The notes under the pieces: model-generated | Told to the model about the DNA's origin: nothing | What the model saw: the letters and a program-made list of their open reading frames with translations, nothing else | Databases searched by the model: none | Shown here: positions 51,621-60,901 of the stretch, one piece after another | How the letters are laid out: every line of letters starts with the position of its first letter | Position numbering within the stretch: the stretch's first letter is position 1 | Program-made: the position numbers and the translations under genes | Assembly (NCBI GenBank): GCA_023953845.1 | Contig: JAMLJC010000001.1 | Coordinates: 4,350,501-4,414,500 of the forward strand | Length of the DNA stretch: 64,000 bases | Reading direction: 5' to 3' | Source of the DNA: Rhizobiaceae bacterium | GTDB taxonomy: Bacteria; Pseudomonadota; Alphaproteobacteria; Rhizobiales; Rhizobiaceae

Positions 51621-52724
51621 CTAACCGCGCCTCCAGGTAAACAGCCCCTCCAGTGTCGCCATGAGCGACTTTCCGCTGGTCTGCATGCCGAGAAGCACGG
51701 CGAGAATGATGAAGATGCCGACGAACGCGCCCTGCCAGTTCGAATCGATACCGGCCATCAGCAGCGCGTTGCGGATGACTTCGAGGAAGGCGGACCCGAT
51801 GACCGCGCCGAAGGCCGTCCCGTAGCCGCCCATAAGGTTGGCTCCGCCTATGACGGTGCCTGCAATGACACGCAACTCGTAGCCGGTTCCCATCGCGTTG
51901 ATGGCCGAGCCGCTGTAGCCGAGCAGCAGGAGCGAGGCGATCGCCGCGCAGAATGCCGAGAAGACGTATGCCTGGAACTTGATCCAGTCGACGGGCACGC
52001 CGGTCAGCCGCGCCGCATGCTCGTTGCCGCCGATGGCGAAGAGATGCCGCGCCCATGCGGTGAAGATGAAGACGAAGCCAAGCGCCAGCGCCATGACCAC
52101 CATCACCCAGAAATGCGAGGAGAGCGACGGTATCCAGGTCGGAAGCCAACTGTCGGCGGTGTGGACCGGCCATTTCGCCTGCCCGATGGCCTTGACGATC
52201 GGCGCATCCGGCCCGAACTGGTAAAGCATCTGGTTACCGGAAAGCACGACGGCGAGCGAGCGGGCGATAGAAAGCATGCCCAGCGTCACGACGAAGGACG
52301 GCATGCCGATATAGGCGACGAAGAAGCCGTTGAAGGCGCCGCATGCCAGTCCGGCCAACAGGCCCGCGCCGAAGGCGACATACCACGAATAGTGCCAGGT
52401 CAGCATAAGCCCGGCAACGATGGCGACCAGCCCCATCACCGAACCGACCGAGAGGTCGATGCCGCCGGTGATCAGCACCACCGTCATGCCCAGCGCCATG
52501 ATCGCGATCGGCGCGAAGTTGCGCGTGATGTTCGTGACGTTGTCGGTCGTGCCGAAGCTCGGTTCCAGTATGGTCATGAAGACGATGAGCATCGCCAGCG
52601 CGACCGTCACCCAGAACGCCTGGCTGGTGATCATTCTCTGGAAGGCGGTATGCTCCTTGATCCCGACGACGTCGGAAATCGAAGCGTGGCCTTCATTGAC
52701 GGCTTCGGTTTCGCTAGGCGGCAC
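51621..52724 (-). CDS. CUT2-type ABC sugar permease
   Basis: Protein of 367 residues with about ten membrane segments, RbsC family. GTG at 52724 overlaps the upstream ATPase gene by 11 bp, which suggests coupling; longer readings run into that gene. Signatures: APIAIMALGMTVVLITGGID, LSVGSVMGLV, GMPSFVVTLGMLSIARSLA, and a GTVIGGANLMGGYGTAFGAV EAA-like loop near the C-terminus. Partner of the adjacent ATPase and binding protein. Confidence 0.9.
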   Translation of the reverse strand: MPPSETEAVNEGHASISDVVGIKEHTAFQRMITSQAFWVTVALAMLIVFMTILEPSFGTTDNVTNITRNFAPIAIMALGMTVVLITGGIDLSVGSVMGLVAIVAGLMLTWHYSWYVAFGAGLLAGLACGAFNGFFVAYIGMPSFVVTLGMLSIARSLAVVLSGNQMLYQFGPDAPIVKAIGQAKWPVHTADSWLPTWIPSLSSHFWVMVVMALALGFVFIFTAWARHLFAIGGNEHAARLTGVPVDWIKFQAYVFSAFCAAIASLLLLGYSGSAINAMGTGYELRVIAGTVIGGANLMGGYGTAFGAVIGSAFLEVIRNALLMAGIDSNWQGAFVGIFIILAVLLGMQTSGKSLMATLEGLFTWRRG

Positions 52725-53454
52725 GGATCGCTCCCGTGATGAGGCCGGTGATCTCTTCCGGCGAGGTTGTCTCGGTGCGCTTGTCGGCGACCTTCGTACC
52801 CCGGCGCAGAACGACGATACGGTCGCAGACGGCAAACACGTCGGGCATGCGGTGACTGATGAGCATGACGGAAACGCCCCGCGCCTTGAGCCGGCGGATG
52901 AGTTCGAGCACCTCCGCGACCTGCCGCACCGAAATCGCCGCGGTCGGCTCGTCCATCAGAACGAGCTTGGCGTTCGAGAGGCGCGTGCGTGCGATGGCGA
53001 CTGCCTGACGCTGCCCGCCGGACATCTTCTTGACGAGATCGCGCGGCCGCGTCTCCGATTTCAGCTCCGCGAACAGCCCGGCCGAACGGTCGATCATCGC
53101 CTGCTTGTCGAGGATGCGGAACGGCCAGAAGCCCTTCTTGACCTCGCGCCCGAGGAAGACGTTCTGCGCCGCGGTCAGATTGTCCGCCAGCGCGAGATCC
53201 TGATAGACAACCTCTATACCCTCGGCGCGCGCCTCGATCGGCTTGTGGAAATGACAAACCTTGCCATCGACGGTGATCTCGCCTTCGGACGGCGGAAAAT
53301 TTCCTGCGATCAGCTTCACCATCGTGGACTTGCCGGCGCCATTGTCGCCCATCAAGCCGATGACCTCGCCGGCGCCGACCGCGAAGCTCACATCAGACAA
53401 AGCGCGGATTGCGCCAAAGCTCTTGCCCACGCCGCGGACTTCAAGCAGCGACAT
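52714..53454 (-). CDS. CUT2-type ABC ATPase, single nucleotide-binding domain
   Basis: ATPase of 246 residues, half the length of RbsA and similar in layout to single-domain ATPases such as FrcA. Walker A GDNGAGKST (about residues 37-45), Q-loop VVYQDLALADNL near 83, ABC signature KMSGGQRQ near 145 and Walker B LVLMDEPTAA near 163 with switch histidine ISHR near 198. First gene of the operon; the divergent start region at 53455-53646 holds no gene. Confidence 0.93.
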   Translation of the reverse strand: MSLLEVRGVGKSFGAIRALSDVSFAVGAGEVIGLMGDNGAGKSTMVKLIAGNFPPSEGEITVDGKVCHFHKPIEARAEGIEVVYQDLALADNLTAAQNVFLGREVKKGFWPFRILDKQAMIDRSAGLFAELKSETRPRDLVKKMSGGQRQAVAIARTRLSNAKLVLMDEPTAAISVRQVAEVLELIRRLKARGVSVMLISHRMPDVFAVCDRIVVLRRGTKVADKRTETTSPEEITGLITGAIRAA

Positions 53455-53596
53455 TCAGCCTTCTCCTCCCGTCCGCCGGTCGTTCCCACTGGTCGGACCA
53501 GCTAGTCTAATCAGAGAATTTGTCCGTCGTCACCCCTTAAGCGACCTTTTTATAGATCGATTTAAACGTTTGCGCCGGAATGACGCAAATGACAAA

Positions 53597-53618
53597 GGGC
53601 GCCGGTTTCCCGACGCCC
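53597..53618 (-). terminator. Terminator of the nucleoside-type ABC operon
   Basis: 9-pair stem GGGCGTCGG/CCGGCGCCC (one G-U) with loop GAAA on the minus strand, followed by TTTGTC. 29 bp after the stop at 53647. Confidence 0.6.
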
Positions 53619-53646
53619 TTTCCCAGTGCATGAAATGTATGCAGGC

Positions 53647-54723
53647 TTACTGCGGAAGTTTGTCGTCGACGCCCTTCACATAGAAGTTCAGACCGAGCAG
53701 AACGCCGTTGTCGGCAACTTCGCCGGCCTTCAGCCACTCGGTCCCGTCCTGTTTGGTGATGGGACCGGTGTAGGGATTGAACTCGCCCGACTTGATCTTC
53801 GCCTCGGCCTCCTCGGCCGCCTTCTTCACGTCGTCCGGCATATTGGCGTAGGGCGCCATGACGACATGGCCTTCCTTCATGCCGCCCCAGATGTCGACCT
53901 GCTGCCAGGTGCCGTCGATGACCGCCTTGATCCGCTCAGCGTAATACGGCCCCCAATTGTCGACGATCGAAGTGAGCTGGGTCTCCTTGCCGAAGTTGAT
54001 CATGTCGGAGGCCTGGCCGAAGGCCTTGATGCCGCGCTCGGCCGCCACCTGCATCGGCGCCGTGGAATCGGTGTGCTGGGTGATGATATCGGCGCCCTGG
54101 TCGATCAGCGCCTTGGCGGCGTCAGCCTCCTTGCCGGGGTCGAACCAGGTATTGGCCCAGACCACCTTCACCTTGAAGTCGGGATTGACCGACTGCGCGC
54201 CGAGCATGAAGGCGTTGATGCCGAGAACGACTTCGGGGATCGGGAACGAGGCGATGTAGCCCGCTACGCCTGCTTTCGACATCTTGGCGGCGATGACGCC
54301 CTGAACGTACCGGCCTTCATGGAATTTCGAGTTGTAGGTCGCGACATTCGGATGCTCGCGCTTGAAGCCGGTGGCGTGTTCGAATTTCACGTCGGGGAAC
54401 TTGCCCGCCACCTTGTTGGTAGCGTCCATATAGCCGAACGACGTCGTGAAGATGATGTTGCAGCCGGACCGCGCAAAGCGCTCCAGCGCGCGTTCCGCGT
54501 CCGCGCCTTCCGGCACGCTTTCGAGATAGGCAAGCTCGACCTGCTCTTCGCCGCCCAGCTCCTTCTGCGCCTCGAGCGCGCCCTGATGATGCTGATAGGA
54601 CCAGCCGAAATCACCGATCGGGCCGACATAGATGAAGCAGGCCTTGACCTTTGCCTCGGCCGAAACCGCTCCGAACGCGGTGACGGCGGCAGCCGCCGCC
54701 AGTGTCAGAAGTGTTTTTTTCAT
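53647..54723 (-). CDS. BMP-family ABC substrate-binding protein (purine nucleoside type)
   Basis: Protein of 358 residues. ATG 54723 with AAGGTC upstream gives a signal peptide MKKTLLTLAAAAAVTAFGAV ending before VSAEAK; a longer frame would add 10 residues. The body begins ACFIYVGPIGDFGWSYQHHQ, the BMP/PnrA family pattern, with GYMDATNKVAGKFPDVKFEH and QHTDSTAPMQVAAERGIKAF. The family binds purine nucleosides. Last gene of the four-gene leftward operon. Confidence 0.92.
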   Translation of the reverse strand: MKKTLLTLAAAAAVTAFGAVSAEAKVKACFIYVGPIGDFGWSYQHHQGALEAQKELGGEEQVELAYLESVPEGADAERALERFARSGCNIIFTTSFGYMDATNKVAGKFPDVKFEHATGFKREHPNVATYNSKFHEGRYVQGVIAAKMSKAGVAGYIASFPIPEVVLGINAFMLGAQSVNPDFKVKVVWANTWFDPGKEADAAKALIDQGADIITQHTDSTAPMQVAAERGIKAFGQASDMINFGKETQLTSIVDNWGPYYAERIKAVIDGTWQQVDIWGGMKEGHVVMAPYANMPDDVKKAAEEAEAKIKSGEFNPYTGPITKQDGTEWLKAGEVADNGVLLGLNFYVKGVDDKLPQ

Positions 54724-54775
54724 TGACCTTGATCCTCTAGAGGTTTGAAGCACAGGGCTTTCCCGTCTTTTCTCC

Positions 54776-55696
54776 TTAGCGGTCTGGCACGAACGGCCGG
54801 CCCAGTGATGCCGGTGTGTTGATCATGGTCAGACGCCTGTTTCGGGAGATTAGAACAAGAACGAGGATCGTCGCCAGATAGGGCAACGACGAAAGTAGCT
54901 GTGACGGCACGCCTATCCCCAGCGCCTGCGCGTGGAGCTGGCCGATGGTGACGGCGCCGAACAGATAGGCGCCCGCCAGCACCCGCCACGGGCGCCATGA
55001 GGCGAACACGACGAGGGCCAGCGCGATCCAGCCGCGCCCGGCCGTCATGTTCTCCACCCATTGCGGCGTATAGACGATCGACAGATAGCCCCCGGCAAGC
55101 CCGGCGCAGGCGCCGCCGAACATCACCGCCAGATAGCGGATGCCGATGACGTTGATGCCCAGCGCATGCGCCGAGGCGTGGTTGTCTCCGACCGAGCGCA
55201 GAGTGAGTCCCGCCCGTGTGCGGAAGAGAAACCACGCGACGCCTGCCGTCAGCGCGATCGATACGTAGAAGATGGGGTCCTGGCCGAACACCAGCCTGCC
55301 GACAAGCGGCAGGTCGGAAAGATACGGGATATAGATGTTTCCGAGCTTCACCCCCGGCAGGCCGACGAAACCCTCGCCGATCATGCCCGAGAGACCGAGA
55401 CCAAGCAGCGTCAGCGCCAGCCCGGTCGCAACCTGATTGGTGACGAGCGAAAGCGTCAGCACGGCGAACAGCAGGGAAAACAGCGCGCCGACGACGAGGG
55501 CGGCAAGAAAGCCGAGCCACGGCGAACCGGTCGTGAGCGCCACGCCGAAGCCCGTGACGGCGCCCATGATCATCATGCCCTCGACGCCGAGATTGAGCAC
55601 GCCGGAGCGCTCCACGACGAGCTCCCCGATGCCGGCGATGAGCAGCGGCGTCGCGGCGGTGGCTATGGTCAGCAGGACGGCCTCGAAGATGCCCAC
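54776..55696 (-). CDS. ABC permease, nucleoside type (second)
   Basis: Membrane protein of 306 residues with eight or more hydrophobic segments. It carries GELVVERSGVLNLGVEGMMI and GHASAHALGINVIGIRYLAV-type motifs of the BPD_transp_2 family as found in NupC/BmpC-like systems. Begins 2 bp after the preceding permease gene. Heterodimer with the permease at 55699-56790 is expected. Confidence 0.92.
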   Translation of the reverse strand: MGIFEAVLLTIATAATPLLIAGIGELVVERSGVLNLGVEGMMIMGAVTGFGVALTTGSPWLGFLAALVVGALFSLLFAVLTLSLVTNQVATGLALTLLGLGLSGMIGEGFVGLPGVKLGNIYIPYLSDLPLVGRLVFGQDPIFYVSIALTAGVAWFLFRTRAGLTLRSVGDNHASAHALGINVIGIRYLAVMFGGACAGLAGGYLSIVYTPQWVENMTAGRGWIALALVVFASWRPWRVLAGAYLFGAVTIGQLHAQALGIGVPSQLLSSLPYLATILVLVLISRNRRLTMINTPASLGRPFVPDR

Positions 55697-55698
55697 GC

Positions 55699-56790
55699 TC
55701 AGGCCTCCGCCGTTTTGGCCGCCGCAGTCCGGACCAACCTGATCTTATAGTGGATGAGCGTGTCGCAGCCGAGCACGAAAAAGAGCAGCATTCCCTGGAA
55801 GGCGCGCACCACCTTGTCGGACAGGCCCACCGATATGGAAGCGGCCTCGCCGCCGAGATAGGTCAGCGCCAGCACCAGCCCCGCCGCGACGATGCCGAGC
55901 GGGTTCAGCCGGCCGAGGAAGGCGACGATGATGGCAGTGAAGCCGTAGCCGACCGACAGCTTCTCGTTGAGCGCGCCGACCGCGCCCGAGACTTCCGATA
56001 TGCCGGCCAGCCCCGCGAGCGCGCCGGAGACGAGGAAGGCGAAGAACACCATGCGCGATGACGAGAAGCCGGAAAAACGGCCGGCGCGCGGGCTTTGGCC
56101 GAGCACCTTCACCTCGAAGCCCTTCAGCGTCTTCGACAGCATGAACCAGACGACGACCGCCGCAACCAGTGCGAAGACGAAGCCCCAGTTGGCGCGTCCG
56201 GCTGCCGGCCAGATCTCCGGCAGAATGGCGTATTCGTGGAAAGGAGCCGTGCCGGGAAAGCTCATGCCCTGCGGGTTGCGCCAGATGCCGCGTACCAGCC
56301 AGTCGTTGAAGAGCTGCGCGACATAGACCAGCATCAGGCTGGTCAGGATCTCGTTGGTATTGAAGCGCACTTTCAGGAAGGCGGGAATCGCCGCATAGGC
56401 CGCCCCGCCCGCCATGCCCATCAAAAGCATCAGCGGCAGGACGATCCAGGACTGGAATTGCGGGAACAGGACTGGAAGGATCGACCCGACTACGGCGCCG
56501 ATGATGAACTGGCCCTCGGCCCCGATATTCCAGTTGTTGGAAAGATAGCAGACCGAGAGACCCACCGCGATCAGGATGAGCGGGGCGGCCTTGATCGCCA
56601 GTTCGTGCAGCGACCACATCTCGCGCAGCGGATCGATGAAGTAATAGTAGAGCGCTTCCAGCGGGTTCTTGCCCAGCAGCGAGAACATGATGACGCCGGC
56701 GATCAGCGTCAGCGCCAGCGCGATGAAGGGCGACAATGCGCTGAAAAGGGCGGAATGCTGCGGTCGCCTGACGAGTTCGATGCGCATCAC
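55699..56790 (-). CDS. ABC permease, nucleoside type (first)
   Basis: Membrane protein of 363 residues. Typical BPD_transp_2 features: NWNIGAEGQFIIGAVVGSIL near residue 90, FNTNEILTSLMLVYVAQLF near 144, and SVGYGFTAIIVAFLGRLNP near 275. Overlaps the ATPase gene stop by 4 bp and abuts the next permease. Confidence 0.92.
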   Translation of the reverse strand: MMRIELVRRPQHSALFSALSPFIALALTLIAGVIMFSLLGKNPLEALYYYFIDPLREMWSLHELAIKAAPLILIAVGLSVCYLSNNWNIGAEGQFIIGAVVGSILPVLFPQFQSWIVLPLMLLMGMAGGAAYAAIPAFLKVRFNTNEILTSLMLVYVAQLFNDWLVRGIWRNPQGMSFPGTAPFHEYAILPEIWPAAGRANWGFVFALVAAVVVWFMLSKTLKGFEVKVLGQSPRAGRFSGFSSSRMVFFAFLVSGALAGLAGISEVSGAVGALNEKLSVGYGFTAIIVAFLGRLNPLGIVAAGLVLALTYLGGEAASISVGLSDKVVRAFQGMLLFFVLGCDTLIHYKIRLVRTAAAKTAEA

Positions 56791-58370
56791 ACGACCTCCC
56801 TCTCGCGGTGGTCGACATGGCCCGGCTCGGACCCGCCCATCAGCAGGCCGATCTTCTCGAAGGTCGCCTCGGCGATCGGAATGGGCTTCGAAAGTTCGCC
56901 ATTGTGCATCACCGCGATCGCGTCCGAGATCTCGAATAGCTCGTCGAGGTCCTGGCTGATCACCAGAACGGCGGAACCGCTGCGCGCGAGTTCGATCAGC
57001 GCCTGACGTATTCTGGCCGCCGCGCCCGCATCAACGCCCCAGGTCGGCTGGTTGACGACCAGGACGCTCGGCCGCCGGTCGAGCTCGCGGCCGATGATGA
57101 ATTTCTGCAGATTGCCGCCCGACAGCGCCGCAGCCTCGGGGTCGACGGCGCTCTTGCGCACGTCCATGGCCTCGACGATGCGCTGCGAGGCGCTTGCGAC
57201 GGCGCTTCCGGCAATGACGCCCAGCGTCTTCAGGAATGCCTTGCGGTCGGTCCTGTGCCTGGAGAGCAGGAGGTTTTCCGACAGCTTCATGCGCGGCGCG
57301 GCGCCGTGGCCCAACCGCTCCTCCGGCACGAAAGCCGCGCCGAGCAGCCGCCGGCCGGATATGCCCAGCCTGCCGACCGGCTTGCCGCGCACCGTGATCA
57401 CCTCGGGGCTGTCCTGCAGCGCCTCGCCGGAGATCGCCTCGAAGAACTCGCCCTGCCCGTTGCCGGCAACACCAGCGATGCCGAGCACCTCGCCACCCTT
57501 GACGCTCAGCGAGATGTTCCGCAGCCGCATGGAGAACGGTCCCGCCGGCTTGCGGCTCAGCCCGTTGATGCCGAGCAGTTCGGCGCCGCCATCGGTTGCC
57601 GGAGGCGTGCGCTCGGCGCTCTTCACCTCGGTGCCGACCATCATCCGGGCCAGCGAAGCCGCGGTCTCCTTGCGCGGATCGCAATGATCGACGACCTTGC
57701 CGTGCCGCATGACGGTGGCGCTGTCGCACATGCGCTTCACTTCCTCGAGGCGATGCGAGATGTAGAGGATCGACTTGCCTTCGGAACGCAGGCGTTCGAG
57801 CGTCTCGAAGAGCTTGTCCGCTTCCTGGGGCGTCAACACCGATGTCGGCTCGTCGAGGATGATCAGATCCGGCGTCTGCAGCAGGCAGCGGATGATCTCG
57901 ATGCGCTGCCGCTCGCCGACCGATAGATCGCCGACGACGGAATAGGGGTCGAGCGGCAGGCCGTAGCTGTAGGATAGCGCCTTGGACTTGGCGGCGATCG
58001 CGCCGATCGGCGTCTCCCGGTCGAGCGAGAGCGCGATGTTCTCGGCCGCCGTCAGCGCATCGAACAATGAAAAATGCTGGAATACCATGCCGATGCCGAG
58101 CTTTCTTGCAGCGTTCGGATTGGCGATGCGGACGGCGCGCCCGTTCCACACTATTTCCCCGTCATTCGGCTCCAGCGATCCGAACAGCATCTTGACGAGC
58201 GTCGATTTGCCGGCGCCGTTTTCGCCGAGCAGTGCGTGGATCTCTCCCTTGCGGATCTTGAGATCCACATGGTCGCACGCCTTGAGCGTCCCGAAGACCT
58301 TTGTCAGGCCGCGAGTCTCAAGCAGGTACGGGCCTGCTCCGACGGAGCCTGGCTGCACGTAATCCCCCAT
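56787..58370 (-). CDS. ABC ATPase, nucleoside type, two nucleotide-binding domains
   Basis: Double-domain ATPase of about 527 residues from ATG 58370 (TTG 58427 would extend it). First domain has intact Walker A GENGAGKST near residue 50, DLSVGERQR near 150 and LIILDEPTSV. Second has the degenerate P-loop GVAGNGQGEFF, usual for this family, with ALSGGNLQKF near 430. It drives the two permeases and the BMP-family binding protein; purine or other nucleoside import is inferred from family. Confidence 0.93.
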   Translation of the reverse strand: MGDYVQPGSVGAGPYLLETRGLTKVFGTLKACDHVDLKIRKGEIHALLGENGAGKSTLVKMLFGSLEPNDGEIVWNGRAVRIANPNAARKLGIGMVFQHFSLFDALTAAENIALSLDRETPIGAIAAKSKALSYSYGLPLDPYSVVGDLSVGERQRIEIIRCLLQTPDLIILDEPTSVLTPQEADKLFETLERLRSEGKSILYISHRLEEVKRMCDSATVMRHGKVVDHCDPRKETAASLARMMVGTEVKSAERTPPATDGGAELLGINGLSRKPAGPFSMRLRNISLSVKGGEVLGIAGVAGNGQGEFFEAISGEALQDSPEVITVRGKPVGRLGISGRRLLGAAFVPEERLGHGAAPRMKLSENLLLSRHRTDRKAFLKTLGVIAGSAVASASQRIVEAMDVRKSAVDPEAAALSGGNLQKFIIGRELDRRPSVLVVNQPTWGVDAGAAARIRQALIELARSGSAVLVISQDLDELFEISDAIAVMHNGELSKPIPIAEATFEKIGLLMGGSEPGHVDHREREVV

Positions 58371-58490
58371 TCTTGCTTTTCTTTGTTCCCTTGAAGGCAT
58401 CGTAGGGCCGAGCGCACAGGAGTGCAACGCACGCGGCAGTTTGAAACAGCTTCAAATTATCGAGCGGATTTCCGCAAGGGTATCGATCGG

Positions 58491-59465
58491 TCACGGGATG
58501 AGGATCGTCGTGCCCGTCGTCTTGCGCGCCTCGAGATCGGCGTGGGCACGCGCGACATCGGCAAGCAGGTAGCGCTGGTTGATGCGGATATGGACCGCAC
58601 CCTTCGCGATCACGTCGAAAAGGGCGTCGGCGGCAGCCTCGAACTCCGCCCGCTCCGCGATATAGGCGAACAGCGTCGGCCGCGTCGCATAGAGCGAACC
58701 TTTCTGGGACAGGATAGCCATGTTGAACGGCGGGATCGGTCCCGACGACTGGCCGAAGCTGACGAACATTCCGCGCCGCCGCAGGCAGTCCAGCGAGCCC
58801 GGAAACGTATCCTTGCCGACCGAATCGTAGACGACGTCGCATTTCTTCCCGTCCGTGATCCGGGCGACTTCCGCGACGAAATCCTGCTCGCTGTAGTTGA
58901 TGACGTGGTCGTAGCCGTGCTCCAGCGCGAGCGCCACCTTCTCAGGCGAACCGGCAGTGCCGATCGTCGTGACACCGAGGTGCCGCGCCCATTGCCCGAA
59001 GAGCAGGCCGACACCACCGGCCGCCGCATGATAGAGCACGGTCTCTCCGGGCTTCACCTTGTAGGTGCGGCGCAGCAGATACTCGACCGTCAGGCCCTTG
59101 AGCATCACGGCGGCAGCCTGCTCGTCGGTGACGCCGTCGGGAATCTTCACCAGCTTGTCCGCCTCGATCACCCGCTGTTCGCTGTAAGCGCCGAGGGAAG
59201 TGATGTAGGCGACGCGGTCGCCCTCCTTCAGCCCTTGCACGCCGGTGCCAAGCCCGACGACCACGCCCGCCGCTTCGGCCCCCGGAATCACCGGCAAATG
59301 CGGCGTCGGGTAAAGCCCGCTGCGATAGTAGGTATCCAGAAAATTCAGCCCTATTGCGGTGTGCCGGATCAATACCTCGCCGGGACCGGGAACGCCGGGA
59401 TCGACGTCCTCGTAGATCAATACCTCAGGGCCGCCATTGGCGTGGATACGGATCGCCTTGGCCAT
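58491..59465 (-). CDS. NADPH:quinone oxidoreductase, zeta-crystallin type
   Basis: MDR-superfamily enzyme of 324 residues. Begins AKAIRIHANGGPEVLIYEDV; ATG 59465 is preferred to the in-frame ATG 59471. Contains GLNFLDTYYRSGLYPTP, IPGAEAAGVV and the nucleotide-binding HAAAGGVGLLFGQWARHLG near 140. Lacks the zinc ligands of alcohol dehydrogenases, as usual for quinone reductases. Adjacent to pcs with a 2-bp gap. Confidence 0.92.
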   Translation of the reverse strand: MAKAIRIHANGGPEVLIYEDVDPGVPGPGEVLIRHTAIGLNFLDTYYRSGLYPTPHLPVIPGAEAAGVVVGLGTGVQGLKEGDRVAYITSLGAYSEQRVIEADKLVKIPDGVTDEQAAAVMLKGLTVEYLLRRTYKVKPGETVLYHAAAGGVGLLFGQWARHLGVTTIGTAGSPEKVALALEHGYDHVINYSEQDFVAEVARITDGKKCDVVYDSVGKDTFPGSLDCLRRRGMFVSFGQSSGPIPPFNMAILSQKGSLYATRPTLFAYIAERAEFEAAADALFDVIAKGAVHIRINQRYLLADVARAHADLEARKTTGTTILIP

Positions 59466-59467
59466 GG

Positions 59468-60229
59468 TCATTTCCTTTTTGCGCCCAGTTTCGGAAAGAG
59501 CTGCATGACGCCGCCGATGCAGAACAGGTAGATGCCGGTGACGGCGATGCCTGTCTTGGTGACAACATCCACATGCTCGCCCAGCACGCCGATGCGATTA
59601 TAGAAGGCGGCCATGGCGGCCTGCGCCAGGGCAAGCGCGCCGAACGCACACCATAGCAGCGTCACGCCGAGGTTGATGGTCCGCAACCGCACGACCCGTA
59701 CCGGATGAATGAAATAGACCGGCACGAAAGTGAGAATGCCGGCGACGACCACGACGCCGAACGCCACCCATTCGCCTGGTTCGATGACGAAAAGGGTGAA
59801 CACGACCATGTTCCAGACGACGGGAAACCCTTTGAAGAAGTTCTCCTTCGTCTTCATGCCGGTGTCGGCGTAGTAGATGGCGCTCGACACCACGATGATG
59901 GCCGCCGACAGGAAAGACAGCCCCTCCCCCATGAAGCCGCGCTGGTAGAGCGCGAAGGCCGGGATGATGACGTAGGTCGTGTAGTCGATGACGTTGTCGA
60001 GCAGTTCGCCGGACCATGTCGGCAGAACCTCCTTGACGTCGAGCTTGCGCGCAATCGGCCCGTCGATGCCGTCGACCAGCAGCGCCAGCCCGAGCCACCA
60101 GAACATCGCGGTCCAGCGTTCCTCGCTGGCCGCCACGAGCGACAGGAAGGCGAGGAAAGAACCCGACGCCGTCAGCACATGCACGAGGAAGGCGCGGGCC
60201 TGCGGCCACGTCACCTTCTTCTTCGGCAT
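59468..60229 (-). CDS. pcs: Phosphatidylcholine synthase
   Basis: CDP-alcohol phosphatidyltransferase of 253 residues that makes phosphatidylcholine from CDP-diacylglycerol and choline, a pathway typical of rhizobia. ATG 60229 has GGAGAGG 6 nt upstream; a GTG at 60274 overlapping the DUF1326 stop is possible. The N-terminal VLTASGSFLAFLSLV, motif ALLVDGIDGPIARKLDV with LLDNVIDYTTY, and YYADTGMKT match Pcs. About eight membrane segments. Needs external choline. Confidence 0.95.
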   Translation of the reverse strand: MPKKKVTWPQARAFLVHVLTASGSFLAFLSLVAASEERWTAMFWWLGLALLVDGIDGPIARKLDVKEVLPTWSGELLDNVIDYTTYVIIPAFALYQRGFMGEGLSFLSAAIIVVSSAIYYADTGMKTKENFFKGFPVVWNMVVFTLFVIEPGEWVAFGVVVVAGILTFVPVYFIHPVRVVRLRTINLGVTLLWCAFGALALAQAAMAAFYNRIGVLGEHVDVVTKTGIAVTGIYLFCIGGVMQLFPKLGAKRK

Positions 60230-60270
60230 CGGTATCCTCTCCGCAAGCTTCTTGCGGGTGTTGCGGGCGC

Positions 60271-60885
60271 TCACGGTCCGCGCCAGTCGAGTTTGCAGAT
60301 TTCCGCGGAACGGCCCGCGAAATTCCAGTTGCGCCCGAAAGCGCGCATCCTGCTCTTTTCCGACCTGGCGACGATGATTTCCGGGGCGATCCAGTATTCG
60401 GAATTGACGATCTTCGTGTCGCTTTCGCGATCCTTTCCCGGAACGGGCGTCACCGCGCCATCGATGATCTTCGGAATCTGGAAAATCCGGGTCCGGTCGC
60501 GAACCTCATAGGTGATGGGCGCGCGCTGGACGCCGAGGAAGTTGCCGACGAGGATGGACAGCAGCGATGTCGTGCCGCCGGCCTTGCCGGAAAAAATCCT
60601 GCCGATCGCCTTCGCCGCGTAGATCGAGGCGCGCTCGTCCACGAAAAGGCCCGCGGTCCAGTTGCCCCGGCTCATATAGCCGGGAATCTCCATGACGAGG
60701 CCGAGATTCAGGCCGGAGAGATCGACATCGCCGAAGTGTCCGGCATCGATGCGAAAGCCGGCCCATGTCTGGCAGTAGCCTTCGGTCGGCGGATGGTTGC
60801 CGAGCGACAGCACGCACGGACAGAAAACGGTGCAATTGCAGGAGAGGACAAGCTCCCCCTTCAATGCCCAGCTCTGGTCGGCCAT
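60271..60885 (-). CDS. DUF1326 cysteine-containing protein
   Basis: Protein of 204 residues from ATG 60885 (GGGAAG upstream). The conserved CNCTVFCPC cluster (near residue 14) is characteristic of DUF1326; its Cys pattern suggests metal or cluster binding. Also GYCQTWAGFRIDAGHFGDVD and ETRIFQIP-like C-terminal part. No signal peptide. Follows the DUF2182 gene by 16 bp; the two families frequently co-occur. Function unproven. Confidence 0.85.
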   Translation of the reverse strand: MADQSWALKGELVLSCNCTVFCPCVLSLGNHPPTEGYCQTWAGFRIDAGHFGDVDLSGLNLGLVMEIPGYMSRGNWTAGLFVDERASIYAAKAIGRIFSGKAGGTTSLLSILVGNFLGVQRAPITYEVRDRTRIFQIPKIIDGAVTPVPGKDRESDTKIVNSEYWIAPEIIVARSEKSRMRAFGRNWNFAGRSAEICKLDWRGP

Positions 60886-60901
60886 GCTCTTCCCTTGCGC
60901 G

